From an uncultured Clostridia bacterium (GTDB lineage: Bacteria > Bacillota > Clostridia > Peptostreptococcales > Anaerovoracaceae), in contig CAMYVY010000013.1 in NCBI GenBank assembly GCA_947302715.1, forward strand, positions 1 to 60,426: a DNA stretch of 60,426 nt, written 5' to 3'. The translations under genes and the position numbers were made by a program. Below the pieces are notes generated by a model. That model saw nothing but the letters and a program-made list of their open reading frames with translations. It did not search any database and was not told where the DNA came from. Shown one piece after another: positions 25,906 through 34,400 of the stretch. Numbering within the stretch: the first letter of the stretch is position 1; each line of letters starts with the position of its first letter.

Positions 25906-26505
25906 CACGAACAAAGACTCCGCAAGCCTGCTTCCTCTTGCCAGGAGTGCCTTCCCTTCCTTCTCAAAGAATTCTCTGAGCTCGTCATCGAGGCCGGGGA
26001 TGTTGATTTTGACATTTAACCATGCGCCCTTGAGTGCCGAAAGAAAGTTTAGCGTTGCTACACCAAAGTCGCTGTCGCAGTTCGTATTAAAAGAATCGAT
26101 TAGTCGCTCCGCCAAGGAGAGTCCTTCGACCGAGAGTGTCATCACCTTGAGTGGAACCTTGGTTGCTTCGAGGGTTCCGGCCTTGATAGCTTCCTTTCGA
26201 AGCATTTTTTCTTGCTCACTATCCTTCGGCAATTTGAAGGCGTCGGACACCATGTTGAACGCTCTGGTATCCTCGTCTATCAGGTCAGTCAAATCATTTT
26301 TGAGGAGCTTGGCCTTTGCTCCAACCTCTCTGCAGATCTCATGGTGCTCTTCGTATTTTGGATTCGAACTGGTGAGGTCGCATACCATCGAGAGCAGCGC
26401 AGCTCCCTGAGCGCCGCAAAGCGCACTTACTGATCCACCGCCTGGTGCCGGGGACTCAGATCCGAGGACTTCCAAAAATTCTTCTATCGTCTTATTCTTT
26501 AGCAT
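25885..26505 (-). CDS. fchA: Formimidoyltetrahydrofolate cyclodeaminase
   Basis: Converts 5-formimino-tetrahydrofolate to 5,10-methenyl-tetrahydrofolate and ammonia. The 206-residue helical protein has the family start KTIEEFLEVLGSESPAPGGGSVSALCGAQGAALLSMV. An AGGAGAAGAACGA ribosome site precedes the ATG. Its final codons and stop are part of the 30-bp repeat unit that continues downstream. It lies between hutI and ftcD and completes the one-carbon branch of histidine breakdown. Confidence 0.93.
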   Translation of the reverse strand: MLKNKTIEEFLEVLGSESPAPGGGSVSALCGAQGAALLSMVCDLTSSNPKYEEHHEICREVGAKAKLLKNDLTDLIDEDTRAFNMVSDAFKLPKDSEQEKMLRKEAIKAGTLEATKVPLKVMTLSVEGLSLAERLIDSFNTNCDSDFGVATLNFLSALKGAWLNVKINIPGLDDELREFFEKEGKALLARGSRLAESLFVEIEARL

Positions 26506-26524
26506 TCGTTCTTCTCCTAGTTTG

Positions 26525-26760
26525 TTTTCAACTGTGGGACTCCGGCCTTAATCACATATTTCGTCAAGTTGGATTTTTTCTACAGCTTAGTTTACTTACG
26601 ATTGTGGGACTCCGGATTTAACTACATATTTCGTCAAGTTGGATTTTTCTACAGCTTGGTTTACTTACGATTGTGGGACTCCGACCTTAACTACATATTT
26701 TGTAATGTTTGATTTTTATCTACAGATTAGTTTACTTATGATTGTATGACTCCGGCCTTA
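26525..26760. repeat. ~70-bp repeats copying the hutI C-terminal coding end
   Basis: The module TTGTGGGACTCCGGCCTTAA recurs at 26533, 26603, 26672 and, within hutI, at 26743 (spacing 70, 69, 71). Translated on the minus strand, a downstream copy reads KYVVKVGVPQS then stop, close to the genuine HutI end KCVVKAGVIQS. So the last 23 codons and stop have been copied in tandem three times beyond the gene. Confidence 0.85.
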
Positions 26761-28055
26761 ACTACGCACTTCGCCAGGTTTGATCCGAATCTGTAGCAAA
26801 CGGTTTCGAAGTCCGACGCATTCCAGATTACCAGGTCGCCCTGCTTACCGACTTCCAAGGTTCCCAGCTTGTCGCCTCTATTGCATGCGCAGGCTGGGTT
26901 AATCGTAACTGCTGTCAGAACCTCCTCCGGCGTTAATTTGTATTTGAGGCATCCGATGTTCATGACAAGCTGCAGATTCAGCGACGGACATGATCCGGGA
27001 TTAAAGTCACTTGCCATCGCAACAGGAATCCCCTTCTCAATCATCTGTCGTGCCGGTGCATATGTTTTCCCTAAATAGAATGAGGTAGCAGGTAGCAGCA
27101 TCGCAGTCGTCTGTCCGTCCCTTAGCGCATTCATCCCCTCTTCAGTAATCGCTATCAAATGTTCCGCGGAGTCCGCCCCTAGCTCTCCGGCGAGCTCGGA
27201 TCCACCTATGGCGTCAATCTCGTCCGCGTGGATCTTTAGCCCGAAGCCGAGGCGCTTACCTGCTTCCAAATATCTTTTGCTCTCTTCTCTATCAAAGACC
27301 TCGCTCTCGCAAAATACGTCCACGTACTCGGCGAGGTTTCTCTCCTTGATCTCCGGCATCAGCTCATCGCAGAGCCAGTCAATATATTCTCCGCCTCTTC
27401 CCTTGTATTCCTCGGGTACGGCATGAGCTCCCATGAACGTCGGAACAATATCCATAGGATGATCCTCTTGCAGCTTATGAATTACCTCGAGGGCCTTGAT
27501 TTCATCATCGCGGTTTAAACCATAGCCGCTCTTGATTTCACATCCGGTTACGCCGAGCGACATCATTTCGTCCAGGAAGGATTTCGATTTTTCGTATAGC
27601 TCTTCAAAGCTCGCCGCCCTGGTTTTCCTGACGGTGTCCATTATGCCGCCACCCGCTCTCAGTATATCCAGATAGTCGGCTCCCGCGAGCTTCATGGCGA
27701 GCTCGTGTTGTCTGTAACCACCAAAGACGAGATGCGTATGTCCGTCAAAAAGACCCGGCGTAACGAGCATACCTTCGGCATCTATTACTGTATCAAAGTC
27801 ATCCGCATCAAGATTGATTGCATCAAGATTTCTCACATCAAGATTGCTTGCATCAAGACTGTTTGCATCCAGATTGCCCGAATGAATATCACTGCTTCCA
27901 GAATCACTCCCATGAATAGCCGCGATAACGCCATCTTCAATAACAATCGCTGCATTGAAGAGCTTCCGATTTTCTCCTTGGGAAGAACCCCCATGGCTGT
28001 AGCTTCCAACAGGGGTCTGAAGAGTTCCGATATTTTTTATAAGAGTCTTACTCAT
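26736..28055 (-). CDS. hutI: Imidazolonepropionase
   Basis: Hydrolyses imidazolonepropionate to formiminoglutamate, third step of histidine breakdown. The 439-residue amidohydrolase has the metal motif DGHTHLVFGG, then KIHADEIDAIGG, SAEHLIAI and ASDFNPGSCPS. Residues 61-88 (27792-27875) are an insertion of six five-residue repeats (NLDAN, SLDAS, NLDVR, NLDAI, NLDAD, DFDT) between the N-terminal sheet and VIDAEG, where the family has a short loop. The GAGAGGAAGAT ribosome site is good. The 3' end is followed by three decayed copies of its own C-terminal coding region. Confidence 0.95.
   Translation of the reverse strand: MSKTLIKNIGTLQTPVGSYSHGGSSQGENRKLFNAAIVIEDGVIAAIHGSDSGSSDIHSGNLDANSLDASNLDVRNLDAINLDADDFDTVIDAEGMLVTPGLFDGHTHLVFGGYRQHELAMKLAGADYLDILRAGGGIMDTVRKTRAASFEELYEKSKSFLDEMMSLGVTGCEIKSGYGLNRDDEIKALEVIHKLQEDHPMDIVPTFMGAHAVPEEYKGRGGEYIDWLCDELMPEIKERNLAEYVDVFCESEVFDREESKRYLEAGKRLGFGLKIHADEIDAIGGSELAGELGADSAEHLIAITEEGMNALRDGQTTAMLLPATSFYLGKTYAPARQMIEKGIPVAMASDFNPGSCPSLNLQLVMNIGCLKYKLTPEEVLTAVTINPACACNRGDKLGTLEVGKQGDLVIWNASDFETVCYRFGSNLAKCVVKAGVIQS
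27792..27875 (-). repeat. In-frame 15-bp tandem repeats inside hutI
   Basis: Six units of ATCAAGATTG plus variable bases (plus strand) encode the pattern (N/S)LDxx. The length is a multiple of three, so the frame is kept. It resembles a pentapeptide repeat only superficially and is too short to form that fold. Confidence 0.8.
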
Positions 28056-28068
28056 ATCTTCCTCTCTA

Positions 28069-30093
28069 TTACTTCAGTGCCTCTTCGACGACTTTGTTCA
28101 CCAAATCATCGGATGCAACATAAGGAATTGTGATGTGCCCCTTGCCTTCGTATCTGTCATTATAGTTCACCGCTGTCTCGACGGCGTTCTCGTTTCTGGC
28201 CCAGCTGCGTCTTGCAACTCCGCCCATTACATCCCACATCATTGCGGAATTGATTATGTCGTCGGTTCTTTCGCTTCCGTCGAGGACCAGGCCGAAGCCT
28301 CCGTTTATTGCCTTTCCAATTCCCACGCCGCCGCCATTGTGGAGCGCGCAGAGGCTCATTCCTCTTGCGGCATTTCCGGCAAAGCACTGGACCGCCATAT
28401 CTGCCATGACATTGCTGCCGTCCTTGATGTTCGATGTTTCTCTGAACGGCGAGTCGGTTCCGGAGACGTCGTGATGGTCTCTTCCCATCATAACCGGGCC
28501 GATCTTGCCATCGCGTACCAGTTTGTTAAATGCGAGCGCGATGTCCCTGCGGCCCTCTGCATCCTGATACAGAATTCTCGCCTGCGTTCCTACGACGAGC
28601 TTGTTCTTTTCGGCGTCTCTGATCCAAACCCAATTGTCTCTATCCTGCGCACGGCGCTTCGGATCGATGCAGTCCATGGCCGCCTGGTCAGTAATTCTAA
28701 GGTCTTCGGGCTTTCCGGACAGGCATACCCATCTAAATGGACCATATCCGTAATCAAAGAGAATCGGTCCCATGATGTCCTCAACGTAGGACGGCCAAAT
28801 GAATCCATCCTTGTCGTCGACACCATTCTTGGAGATTTCTTTGATGCCGGCATCGTACATGGCCTTCATGAACGAATTGCCATAATCAAAGAAATACGTT
28901 CCGCCTTCGGTCAGCGCTTTGATCGCCTGGTAGTGGCGCTTGAGCGATTCGTCGACCATGCGGCAGAATTTATCTCTGTCCTCGTGGAGCATCTCCGTTC
29001 TCTCTTGGAAAGTGAGACCGACCGGGCAGTAGCCGCCGTTATATACGTTGTGGCAGGAGGTCTGGTCGGAAAGCAAATCGATTTTGAAATCCCTCTTAAC
29101 CGCGGCCTCCAAAAGGTCCACTATATTTCCGTGATATGCAATTGAAATTGTTTCCTTTGCTGCTCGTTTTTCTTCGGCGAGCTTGAACACTTCGTCCAGG
29201 TCGTCCAGAACCACGTTCACCCAGCCCTGGGCGAGCCTTGTTTCTATTCTGGAGCGGTCAACTTCAGCAAAGACACCAACGGCGTTTGCGATATTCGCCG
29301 CCTTTGGTTGAGCACCGCTCATTCCTCCGAGTCCCGAAGAAACAAAGGTATATCCTGCGAGATCTCCGTCCTGAGGAACACCGAGTTCCTTTCTTCCCGC
29401 GTTCAAAATCGTATTAAATGTTCCGTGGACTATTCCCTGTGGTCCTATATACATCCAGCCGCCGGCGGTCATCTGTCCGTAGTTTGCGACTCCCATCTGC
29501 TCGGCGATTTCCCAGTCAGCCAGATTGTCGTACATGCCAACCATCATGGAATTTGTCAGAATTACTCTGGGCGCATCCGGCTTTGATGGAAAGAGGCCCA
29601 GCGGATGACCGGATTCAACAACCAGGGTCTGATCCTCGGTTATTACCTCCAGGTATTTTTTGATCAATCTATATTGGAGCCAGTTCTGACAAACCTGGCC
29701 TGTCTCTCCATAGGTTACGAGTTCATATGGATAGAGCGCAACCTCGAAATCCAGGTTGTTGTCTATCATGACCTGGAAGGCTTTGCCCGCCAGGCAGTTG
29801 CCCTTGTATTCGTCGATGGGCTTGCCGTAGATTCTGCCTTCGGGTCTGTAGCGATAGGCGTAGATTCTGCCGTAGTTCTTTAACTCTTCCATGAATTCAG
29901 GAGCAAGTGTCTCGTGAAGTTCTTCCGGCACATATCGAAGTGCGTTCTTTAGCGCAATCCTGGTTTGCGCCGTGGTAAGCCTATATCCCCTGTCCGGAGC
30001 TCTTCTGATTCCCTCCTTGAATTCAGGATAATCGGGAAGTACGTTATCTAAGCAAATTGTCATTGATTTACCGATTTCGTTATTGCTAAGCAT
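28069..30093 (-). CDS. hutU: Urocanate hydratase
   Basis: Adds water to urocanate giving imidazolonepropionate, with tightly bound NAD+. The 674-residue protein belongs to the longer clade found in Clostridia and related anaerobes rather than the 555-residue Pseudomonas/Bacillus form. Recognisable regions are QMTAGGWMYIGPQGIVHGT, SGLGGMSGAQPKA (NAD+ binding), CHNVYNGGYCPVGLTF and GRDHHDVSGTDSPFRET. AAAGGAGAAGGAT precedes the ATG. It lies between hutH and hutI, 13 bases ahead of the latter. Confidence 0.93.
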   Translation of the reverse strand: MLSNNEIGKSMTICLDNVLPDYPEFKEGIRRAPDRGYRLTTAQTRIALKNALRYVPEELHETLAPEFMEELKNYGRIYAYRYRPEGRIYGKPIDEYKGNCLAGKAFQVMIDNNLDFEVALYPYELVTYGETGQVCQNWLQYRLIKKYLEVITEDQTLVVESGHPLGLFPSKPDAPRVILTNSMMVGMYDNLADWEIAEQMGVANYGQMTAGGWMYIGPQGIVHGTFNTILNAGRKELGVPQDGDLAGYTFVSSGLGGMSGAQPKAANIANAVGVFAEVDRSRIETRLAQGWVNVVLDDLDEVFKLAEEKRAAKETISIAYHGNIVDLLEAAVKRDFKIDLLSDQTSCHNVYNGGYCPVGLTFQERTEMLHEDRDKFCRMVDESLKRHYQAIKALTEGGTYFFDYGNSFMKAMYDAGIKEISKNGVDDKDGFIWPSYVEDIMGPILFDYGYGPFRWVCLSGKPEDLRITDQAAMDCIDPKRRAQDRDNWVWIRDAEKNKLVVGTQARILYQDAEGRRDIALAFNKLVRDGKIGPVMMGRDHHDVSGTDSPFRETSNIKDGSNVMADMAVQCFAGNAARGMSLCALHNGGGVGIGKAINGGFGLVLDGSERTDDIINSAMMWDVMGGVARRSWARNENAVETAVNYNDRYEGKGHITIPYVASDDLVNKVVEEALK

Positions 30094-30099
30094 ATCCTT

Positions 30100-30195
30100 C
30101 TCCTTTCACTACTCTTCGCTGTTTCTTCGCCTATTCTCTTCGCCTACTATTTCTTCACTTAACTACTTCATTTTTCCGGCTATTATCTTCGCCAT
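30100..30195. repeat. Degenerate ~15-bp repeats between hutH and hutU
   Basis: On the minus strand GGCGAAGA followed by AATAG-like bases recurs four or five times between the hutH stop and the hutU ribosome site. Weaker than the other repeat blocks in the hut operon. Confidence 0.5.
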
Positions 30196-30202
30196 TCCTT
30201 TA

Positions 30203-31744
30203 TTATTTCAGAGAAATGACCTTTTCCACTTCGTCTATGATTGCACCATCCTTTACGAGGGAATCCATATTGGCAAGTTCGTCCATCATGATGATATCTT
30301 CTTCCATCGGCTCGATGGTTTCCCTTATGTGATTATATGCAGCCCTTGTCGCCGGAGCCAGGTTCTCGATTCCGTTTTCACCGAGTTCCTGTCTGAGCCA
30401 GATTGCCTGAGCAGCACACATTAGTTCAATTCCGAGAACCTTCTGCGCATTGTCCAAGACCATTGCTGCGGTTCTGGCTGCGGTGGTTCCCATCGATACG
30501 TGGTCCTCCTGATTGGCCGACGTCGGAATGCTGTCAACCGATGCAGGATGTGCGTAGATTTTGTTCTCCGAAACCATCGATGCTGCAGCATACTGCGCAA
30601 TCATATAGCCTGAATTGATTCCACCGTGTTTGGTAAGGAAGGCGGGAAGCCCCTCGGACGAATCGGAATTTACCAGTCTCTCTATTCTTCTTTCCGAAAT
30701 ATTTGCAAGCTCGGAAATCGCTATCTTCAGGAAGTCAAAGGCCAAAGCCATTGGCTGTCCGTGGAAGTTTCCGCTGGATATGACATCATCCTCATCAGGG
30801 AAAATGAGCGGATTATCCGTAACCGCATTTATCTCTTTGGAAACAGCGTTATATACATAGCTTATGGCATCTCTGGATGCACCATGAACCTGGGCCGCGC
30901 ATCTCTGTGAATACGGATCCTGAATCTTCTTTGGCTGAACCAGTTTGGCATTATGCGAACCATCCAATAGATTTCTAATATTCTCCGCAGAAATTATCTG
31001 ACCCTCTTGACCCCTAAGCATCATCGCCTTTTCGTCGTAAGCCTTTTTGATTACATGCATCGCTTCTCCGGTCATCGCAACCGCGATATCCGCTATTTTT
31101 TGCAGTTTGAGCGCATCCCAAAGTACGTTCACTCCGACTGCGGTCATCATCTGCGTGCCATTGTTTAGAGCAAGACCTTCCTTGGCCGCAAGTTCAACCG
31201 GCTTAAGTCCCTCGAGTTCCAACGCTTTGGCTGTCTCCATAACTTCGCCCTTGTATTCGCATCTACCGAGTCCGATGAGACCGAGTGCGATGCAGGATAG
31301 CGGAGCAAGGTCGCCGGAGGAACCGACGGATCCCTTCTCCGGGACTATCGGATGTATCTCTGCATTTAGCATATCCACCAAAGCCTGAACGGTGGAAAGC
31401 CTTATTCCGGAATGACCGCGGCTCAGGTTGTTTGCCCTTAGGAGCATCGCTGCTCTGACATACTCCGATGGATAGGCATTTCCGATTGAGCAGGTATGGC
31501 TGATAATCAGGTTCTTTTGGAGGAGAGCCGTCTCCTCGGGCGAAATAACGATATTCGCGAATTTCCCGAAGCCAGTCGTTAGGCCGTATATAACCGCCTT
31601 CTCCTCAAGTTTCTTTTCGACGTATGCGCGAGATTTGTTGATTGCTTCCTTTGCTTCTTCTGCAATAGCCACCTTTTCTCTGCCTCTGCATACGCGAATG
31701 ATTTCTTCAATAGTCAAGCTCTTTCCGTCAATTACGATTGGCAT
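30203..31744 (-). CDS. hutH: Histidine ammonia-lyase with Ser-Ser-Gly cofactor triad
   Basis: Removes ammonia from histidine giving urocanate. The 513-residue length and family motifs fit: YGLTTGFG near residue 53, NLSRGHSGIR, and QNYQ-type partner residues replaced by the region QEDHVSMGTTAARTA. The self-formed MIO cofactor normally comes from Ala-Ser-Gly; here residues 142-144 are Ser-Ser-Gly (GSVGSSGDLAPL), and the following histidine of APLSH is cysteine (APLSC). The reactive serine (S143) is kept, so activity is still expected. First gene of the hut operon, with GGAG upstream of its ATG and a terminator-like hairpin in its leader. Confidence 0.92.
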   Translation of the reverse strand: MPIVIDGKSLTIEEIIRVCRGREKVAIAEEAKEAINKSRAYVEKKLEEKAVIYGLTTGFGKFANIVISPEETALLQKNLIISHTCSIGNAYPSEYVRAAMLLRANNLSRGHSGIRLSTVQALVDMLNAEIHPIVPEKGSVGSSGDLAPLSCIALGLIGLGRCEYKGEVMETAKALELEGLKPVELAAKEGLALNNGTQMMTAVGVNVLWDALKLQKIADIAVAMTGEAMHVIKKAYDEKAMMLRGQEGQIISAENIRNLLDGSHNAKLVQPKKIQDPYSQRCAAQVHGASRDAISYVYNAVSKEINAVTDNPLIFPDEDDVISSGNFHGQPMALAFDFLKIAISELANISERRIERLVNSDSSEGLPAFLTKHGGINSGYMIAQYAAASMVSENKIYAHPASVDSIPTSANQEDHVSMGTTAARTAAMVLDNAQKVLGIELMCAAQAIWLRQELGENGIENLAPATRAAYNHIRETIEPMEEDIIMMDELANMDSLVKDGAIIDEVEKVISLK

Positions 31745-31783
31745 ACTCCCAGGTGCTCCTTTCAGCTAAGATTCGGCCTCTTA

Positions 31784-31826
31784 TAAAAAAATCCACGTTT
31801 AAGAGTTTTCCCTGTCAAACGTGGAT
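31784..31826 (-). terminator. Intrinsic terminator (possible attenuator) in the hut leader
   Basis: On the minus strand ATCCACGTTT pairs with AAACGTGGAT around a 16-base loop and is followed by seven Ts. It lies between the hut promoter (31882-31910) and hutH, so most transcripts would stop here unless an antiterminator acts. GCCTC just before the stem and GAGGC just after the T-run could also pair and enclose it. Confidence 0.75.
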
Positions 31827-31881
31827 CGAGGCTTTCGCCTAATACATTACCATATTAATTACTACCATCAATATATGAATA

Positions 31882-31910
31882 ATTCTATACTATGGTCAAG
31901 AATGTGTCAA
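31882..31910 (-). promoter_or_regulatory. hut operon promoter
   Basis: Minus strand TTGACA, a 17-base spacer, TAGAAT. The start point near 31875 gives a leader of about 130 bases that contains the terminator-like hairpin. The stretch 31911-32033 beyond it shows no gene or clear site. Confidence 0.8.
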
Positions 31911-32033
31911 TAAAAATCAGGGGTTTCGGCAGCCAAAAAAGCTTCAAATTTCAACGATTTAAGCCGTCACCGCATTAGTATGATAAAGTGTGCGGGATGA
32001 AGCTTGTTTCTTTGGAATAGCGATACGAAAAAA

Positions 32034-32066
32034 CTAACGAGCGGGAATCATTCCCACTCGTTAGAA
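32034..32066 (-). terminator. Terminator of the cstA operon
   Basis: CTAACGAG-GGGAAT pairs with ATTCCC-CTCGTTAG around a short loop, and on the minus strand is followed by TTTTTTCG. It lies 36 bases after the cstA stop. Confidence 0.9.
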
Positions 32067-32101
32067 AGAAACTACATATCGATTGTCTTATAAAACTTCA
32101 A

Positions 32102-33841
32102 TTATGCCTTTTCTACATTCTTGCCTGCAGCTTTGTTCGCAGCCTGCTTACGGAATGTGCCAAGTCCCTCGATGATGAGGATTACAGCGAGAACCACCAT
32201 GGCGATAGCGAATACGATCTGGAAGTAATGTCCCCACATAGGTCCTTCCAAAGTTCCTGCAGCGAGACCTTTGAACTTGTTTATTATGGTCATGCAGAGA
32301 CTTGTTAGTGTTGCAACGAGCATGAAGGCCATCGGGAAGAAGAACATCTTGTTGTTCTTGCCGATGTCGCCGAGCCATGCAGCAACTGCCATGAGAGCGA
32401 TACCTGCGAGGAGCTGGTTTGCGGCTCCGAAGAGACCCCAAATCTGGCTGAGGGAAAGTCCGCCCAATGTGCATCCGATGATTACCATGAAAGCTGTTCC
32501 AAAGATTGGGTTTGCAAGGATTCTACGAATACCTGTTGCATCTCTGAAGGAAGCCTCACCATCGTTCAGGAAGAGTTCGCTGAACATGAAGCGTCCGAGT
32601 CTTGTTCCCGTATCAAGAGATGTGAGAGCAAATACCGATACTGCCAATGTGAGCAGTGAGTAAATTGTTCTGTAGATTCCTGTAGCTTCTCCACCGAACA
32701 TGAGCGCGATTCCGCCTGCAAATGCTGCTGCAGGAGAACCGAATTCACCGGCGGTGTACTTGTTGAATACCATACCTACTGCTATAAGGGAGATGATTCC
32801 CAGCGCAGATTCAATAAGCATGGATCCGTAGCCGATTGGCTTTGCATGAGCTTCGTTGTCAAGCTGCTTTGATGATGTACCTGTGGATACCAAGGAGTGG
32901 AATCCGGAGCAGGCACCGCAAGCAACTGTGATGAAGAGTGCCGGGAACATTGTTCCTACGCCCGTCTTCCATCCTGTTACCATCGGAAGCTGGAATTCTG
33001 TCGTTCCCGCGAATGCAGAGAAGATGATGCCAATTACGGCAACGCCCATCATTGCATAGAGCAGGAAGCTCGAGAGATAGTCACGTGGCTGAAGCATAAT
33101 CCATACGGGAATCAGCGATGCAATAGCAATATATATACCAATGATGAAAATCCAGGTGGTTCTTCCGATTGCAACACCAACATTCATACCGATTGCAATA
33201 GCTGCGATGATACCAATAATTCCAACGATTGTTGCCGGACCGGTCTTGAGACCAACCTTGTTCGTTAGGATACCGTAAATGATAGCCAAAACGATGAACA
33301 GGATTGAAATCATGGATGTGGTCTGGTTTCCGTTAGGATCTGTTGTGATTCCGCTTACTCCGGCGTCAGGAGCGGTAAAGAATGTACCTGCTACTACGTT
33401 TACGAACGAAGCAATAACCAGGATAAGTACCAAGAGAGCAAAAATTGTAAAGAGCTTCTTGGTTCTGGTTCCCATGCTGTCTCCGATAACTTCGCCGACG
33501 GATCTTCCGCCATGTCTTACGGATGCGAACAAGGAACCAAAGTCATGTACTCCTCCAAAGAATATACCGCCTAATACGCACCAGAGAAATACCGGTAGCC
33601 ATCCGAAAACAGATGCCTGGATAGGACCGTTAATCGGACCTGCACCTGCGATGGATGAAAAGTGGTGACCCATGAGAACAGCAGGTGGTGCCGCAACATA
33701 GTCAACGCCATCTTCCTGTGTGATTGCGGGAGTTTCGCGCGAGGGATCTATTCCCCATTGCTTTACCAACCAGTTACCATAGGTAATATAGCCGATAACT
33801 AATAAAATAATTGCGGCTACGATGATAAGTAATGCTGTCAT
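32102..33841 (-). CDS. Carbon starvation protein CstA family transporter
   Basis: A 579-residue membrane protein with about 16-18 helices. The CstA family includes peptide and pyruvate transporters induced on carbon limitation. Motifs seen: GHHFSSIAGAGPINGP near residue 57, GGIFFGGVHDFGSLFASVRHGGRSVGEV near 90, and the ACGACSGFHSLVSTGTSSKQL region around 315. It is shorter than the ~700-residue E. coli CstA, matching the short Clostridia forms. GGAGGAGAAGG precedes the ATG. It is the last gene of a three-gene unit with two small unknown proteins. Placed next to hut and opp, uptake of peptides or a C3 acid is a fair guess. Confidence 0.9.
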   Translation of the reverse strand: MTALLIIVAAIILLVIGYITYGNWLVKQWGIDPSRETPAITQEDGVDYVAAPPAVLMGHHFSSIAGAGPINGPIQASVFGWLPVFLWCVLGGIFFGGVHDFGSLFASVRHGGRSVGEVIGDSMGTRTKKLFTIFALLVLILVIASFVNVVAGTFFTAPDAGVSGITTDPNGNQTTSMISILFIVLAIIYGILTNKVGLKTGPATIVGIIGIIAAIAIGMNVGVAIGRTTWIFIIGIYIAIASLIPVWIMLQPRDYLSSFLLYAMMGVAVIGIIFSAFAGTTEFQLPMVTGWKTGVGTMFPALFITVACGACSGFHSLVSTGTSSKQLDNEAHAKPIGYGSMLIESALGIISLIAVGMVFNKYTAGEFGSPAAAFAGGIALMFGGEATGIYRTIYSLLTLAVSVFALTSLDTGTRLGRFMFSELFLNDGEASFRDATGIRRILANPIFGTAFMVIIGCTLGGLSLSQIWGLFGAANQLLAGIALMAVAAWLGDIGKNNKMFFFPMAFMLVATLTSLCMTIINKFKGLAAGTLEGPMWGHYFQIVFAIAMVVLAVILIIEGLGTFRKQAANKAAGKNVEKA

Positions 33842-33881
33842 CCTTCTCCTCCTTATTTAAGTCTTTCTAAATATCAACTCA

Positions 33882-34385
33882 TTACTGAATTGAAGATAAT
33901 ATATTATTCACGGTCTTCTTCAGGTCGCTTCCTCGGCGGTTACTCAGGACGCTTCCCTTGGAAAGATCGCAAACTACCAATCTAAATGCACTGTATCCCT
34001 GGAATCCGAAGCTGTAACTCTGTTGACGCTTCGCCTTTTTGATGAGCGGCTCACATGCAGGCTCTACGTTGTCTGCAACTATGACCAAGGTCACATCGGA
34101 ACTTCTGTGGTTTTCATGTGGCACCACTCTTTTCATTCCATCACCCCAGGCTGCTTCTTCCAGCAGATGAAACAGTTCTTCGCTCAGGTTCTCGGTTTTA
34201 CGAAAATAAACGAATTCGTAATTCTCCGTCTCGAATACCTTGGCTTTCTTTACAAGCATGTACTGCATATCCTTGCCACGGTATGTCGCTTCAACATCGA
34301 ATGGTTCAATTGGATCCGTGGTGTTGACGTCGTAATATCTATAAAAGGAAGCCACTATTCTATCAAGAACAATATGCCTATCCAT
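33882..34385 (-). CDS. Unknown conserved-looking cytoplasmic protein (167 aa)
   Basis: Not recognised. The product is soluble, mixed alpha/beta, with no signal peptide or helix-turn-helix. It has a central stretch SSDVTLVIVADNVEPACEPLIKKAKRQQSYSFGFQGYSAFRLVVCDLSKG that suggests a Rossmann-like or small regulatory fold, and a basic C terminus. The gene follows the 119-residue gene by 15 bases and precedes cstA by 40 bases on the same strand, so the three are likely co-transcribed and may work together in CstA control or assembly. Good codon structure and the tight spacing support it as real. Confidence 0.7.
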   Translation of the reverse strand: MDRHIVLDRIVASFYRYYDVNTTDPIEPFDVEATYRGKDMQYMLVKKAKVFETENYEFVYFRKTENLSEELFHLLEEAAWGDGMKRVVPHENHRSSDVTLVIVADNVEPACEPLIKKAKRQQSYSFGFQGYSAFRLVVCDLSKGSVLSNRRGSDLKKTVNNILSSIQ

Positions 34386-34400
34386 GTTTTATCCCTTTAA

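Noticed and set aside
25640..26410. 256-residue plus-strand frame over fchA and ftcD
   Set aside because: It is antisense to two clear genes and runs through the 30-bp repeats.
28135..29145. 336-residue plus-strand frame
   Set aside because: It is antisense to the well-supported hutU gene and arises from its codon composition.
31744..31880. HutP-type or T-box regulation of hut
   Set aside because: No spaced UAG triplets and no T-box sequence could be found in the leader; only the terminator and a small GGC/GCC hairpin are seen.
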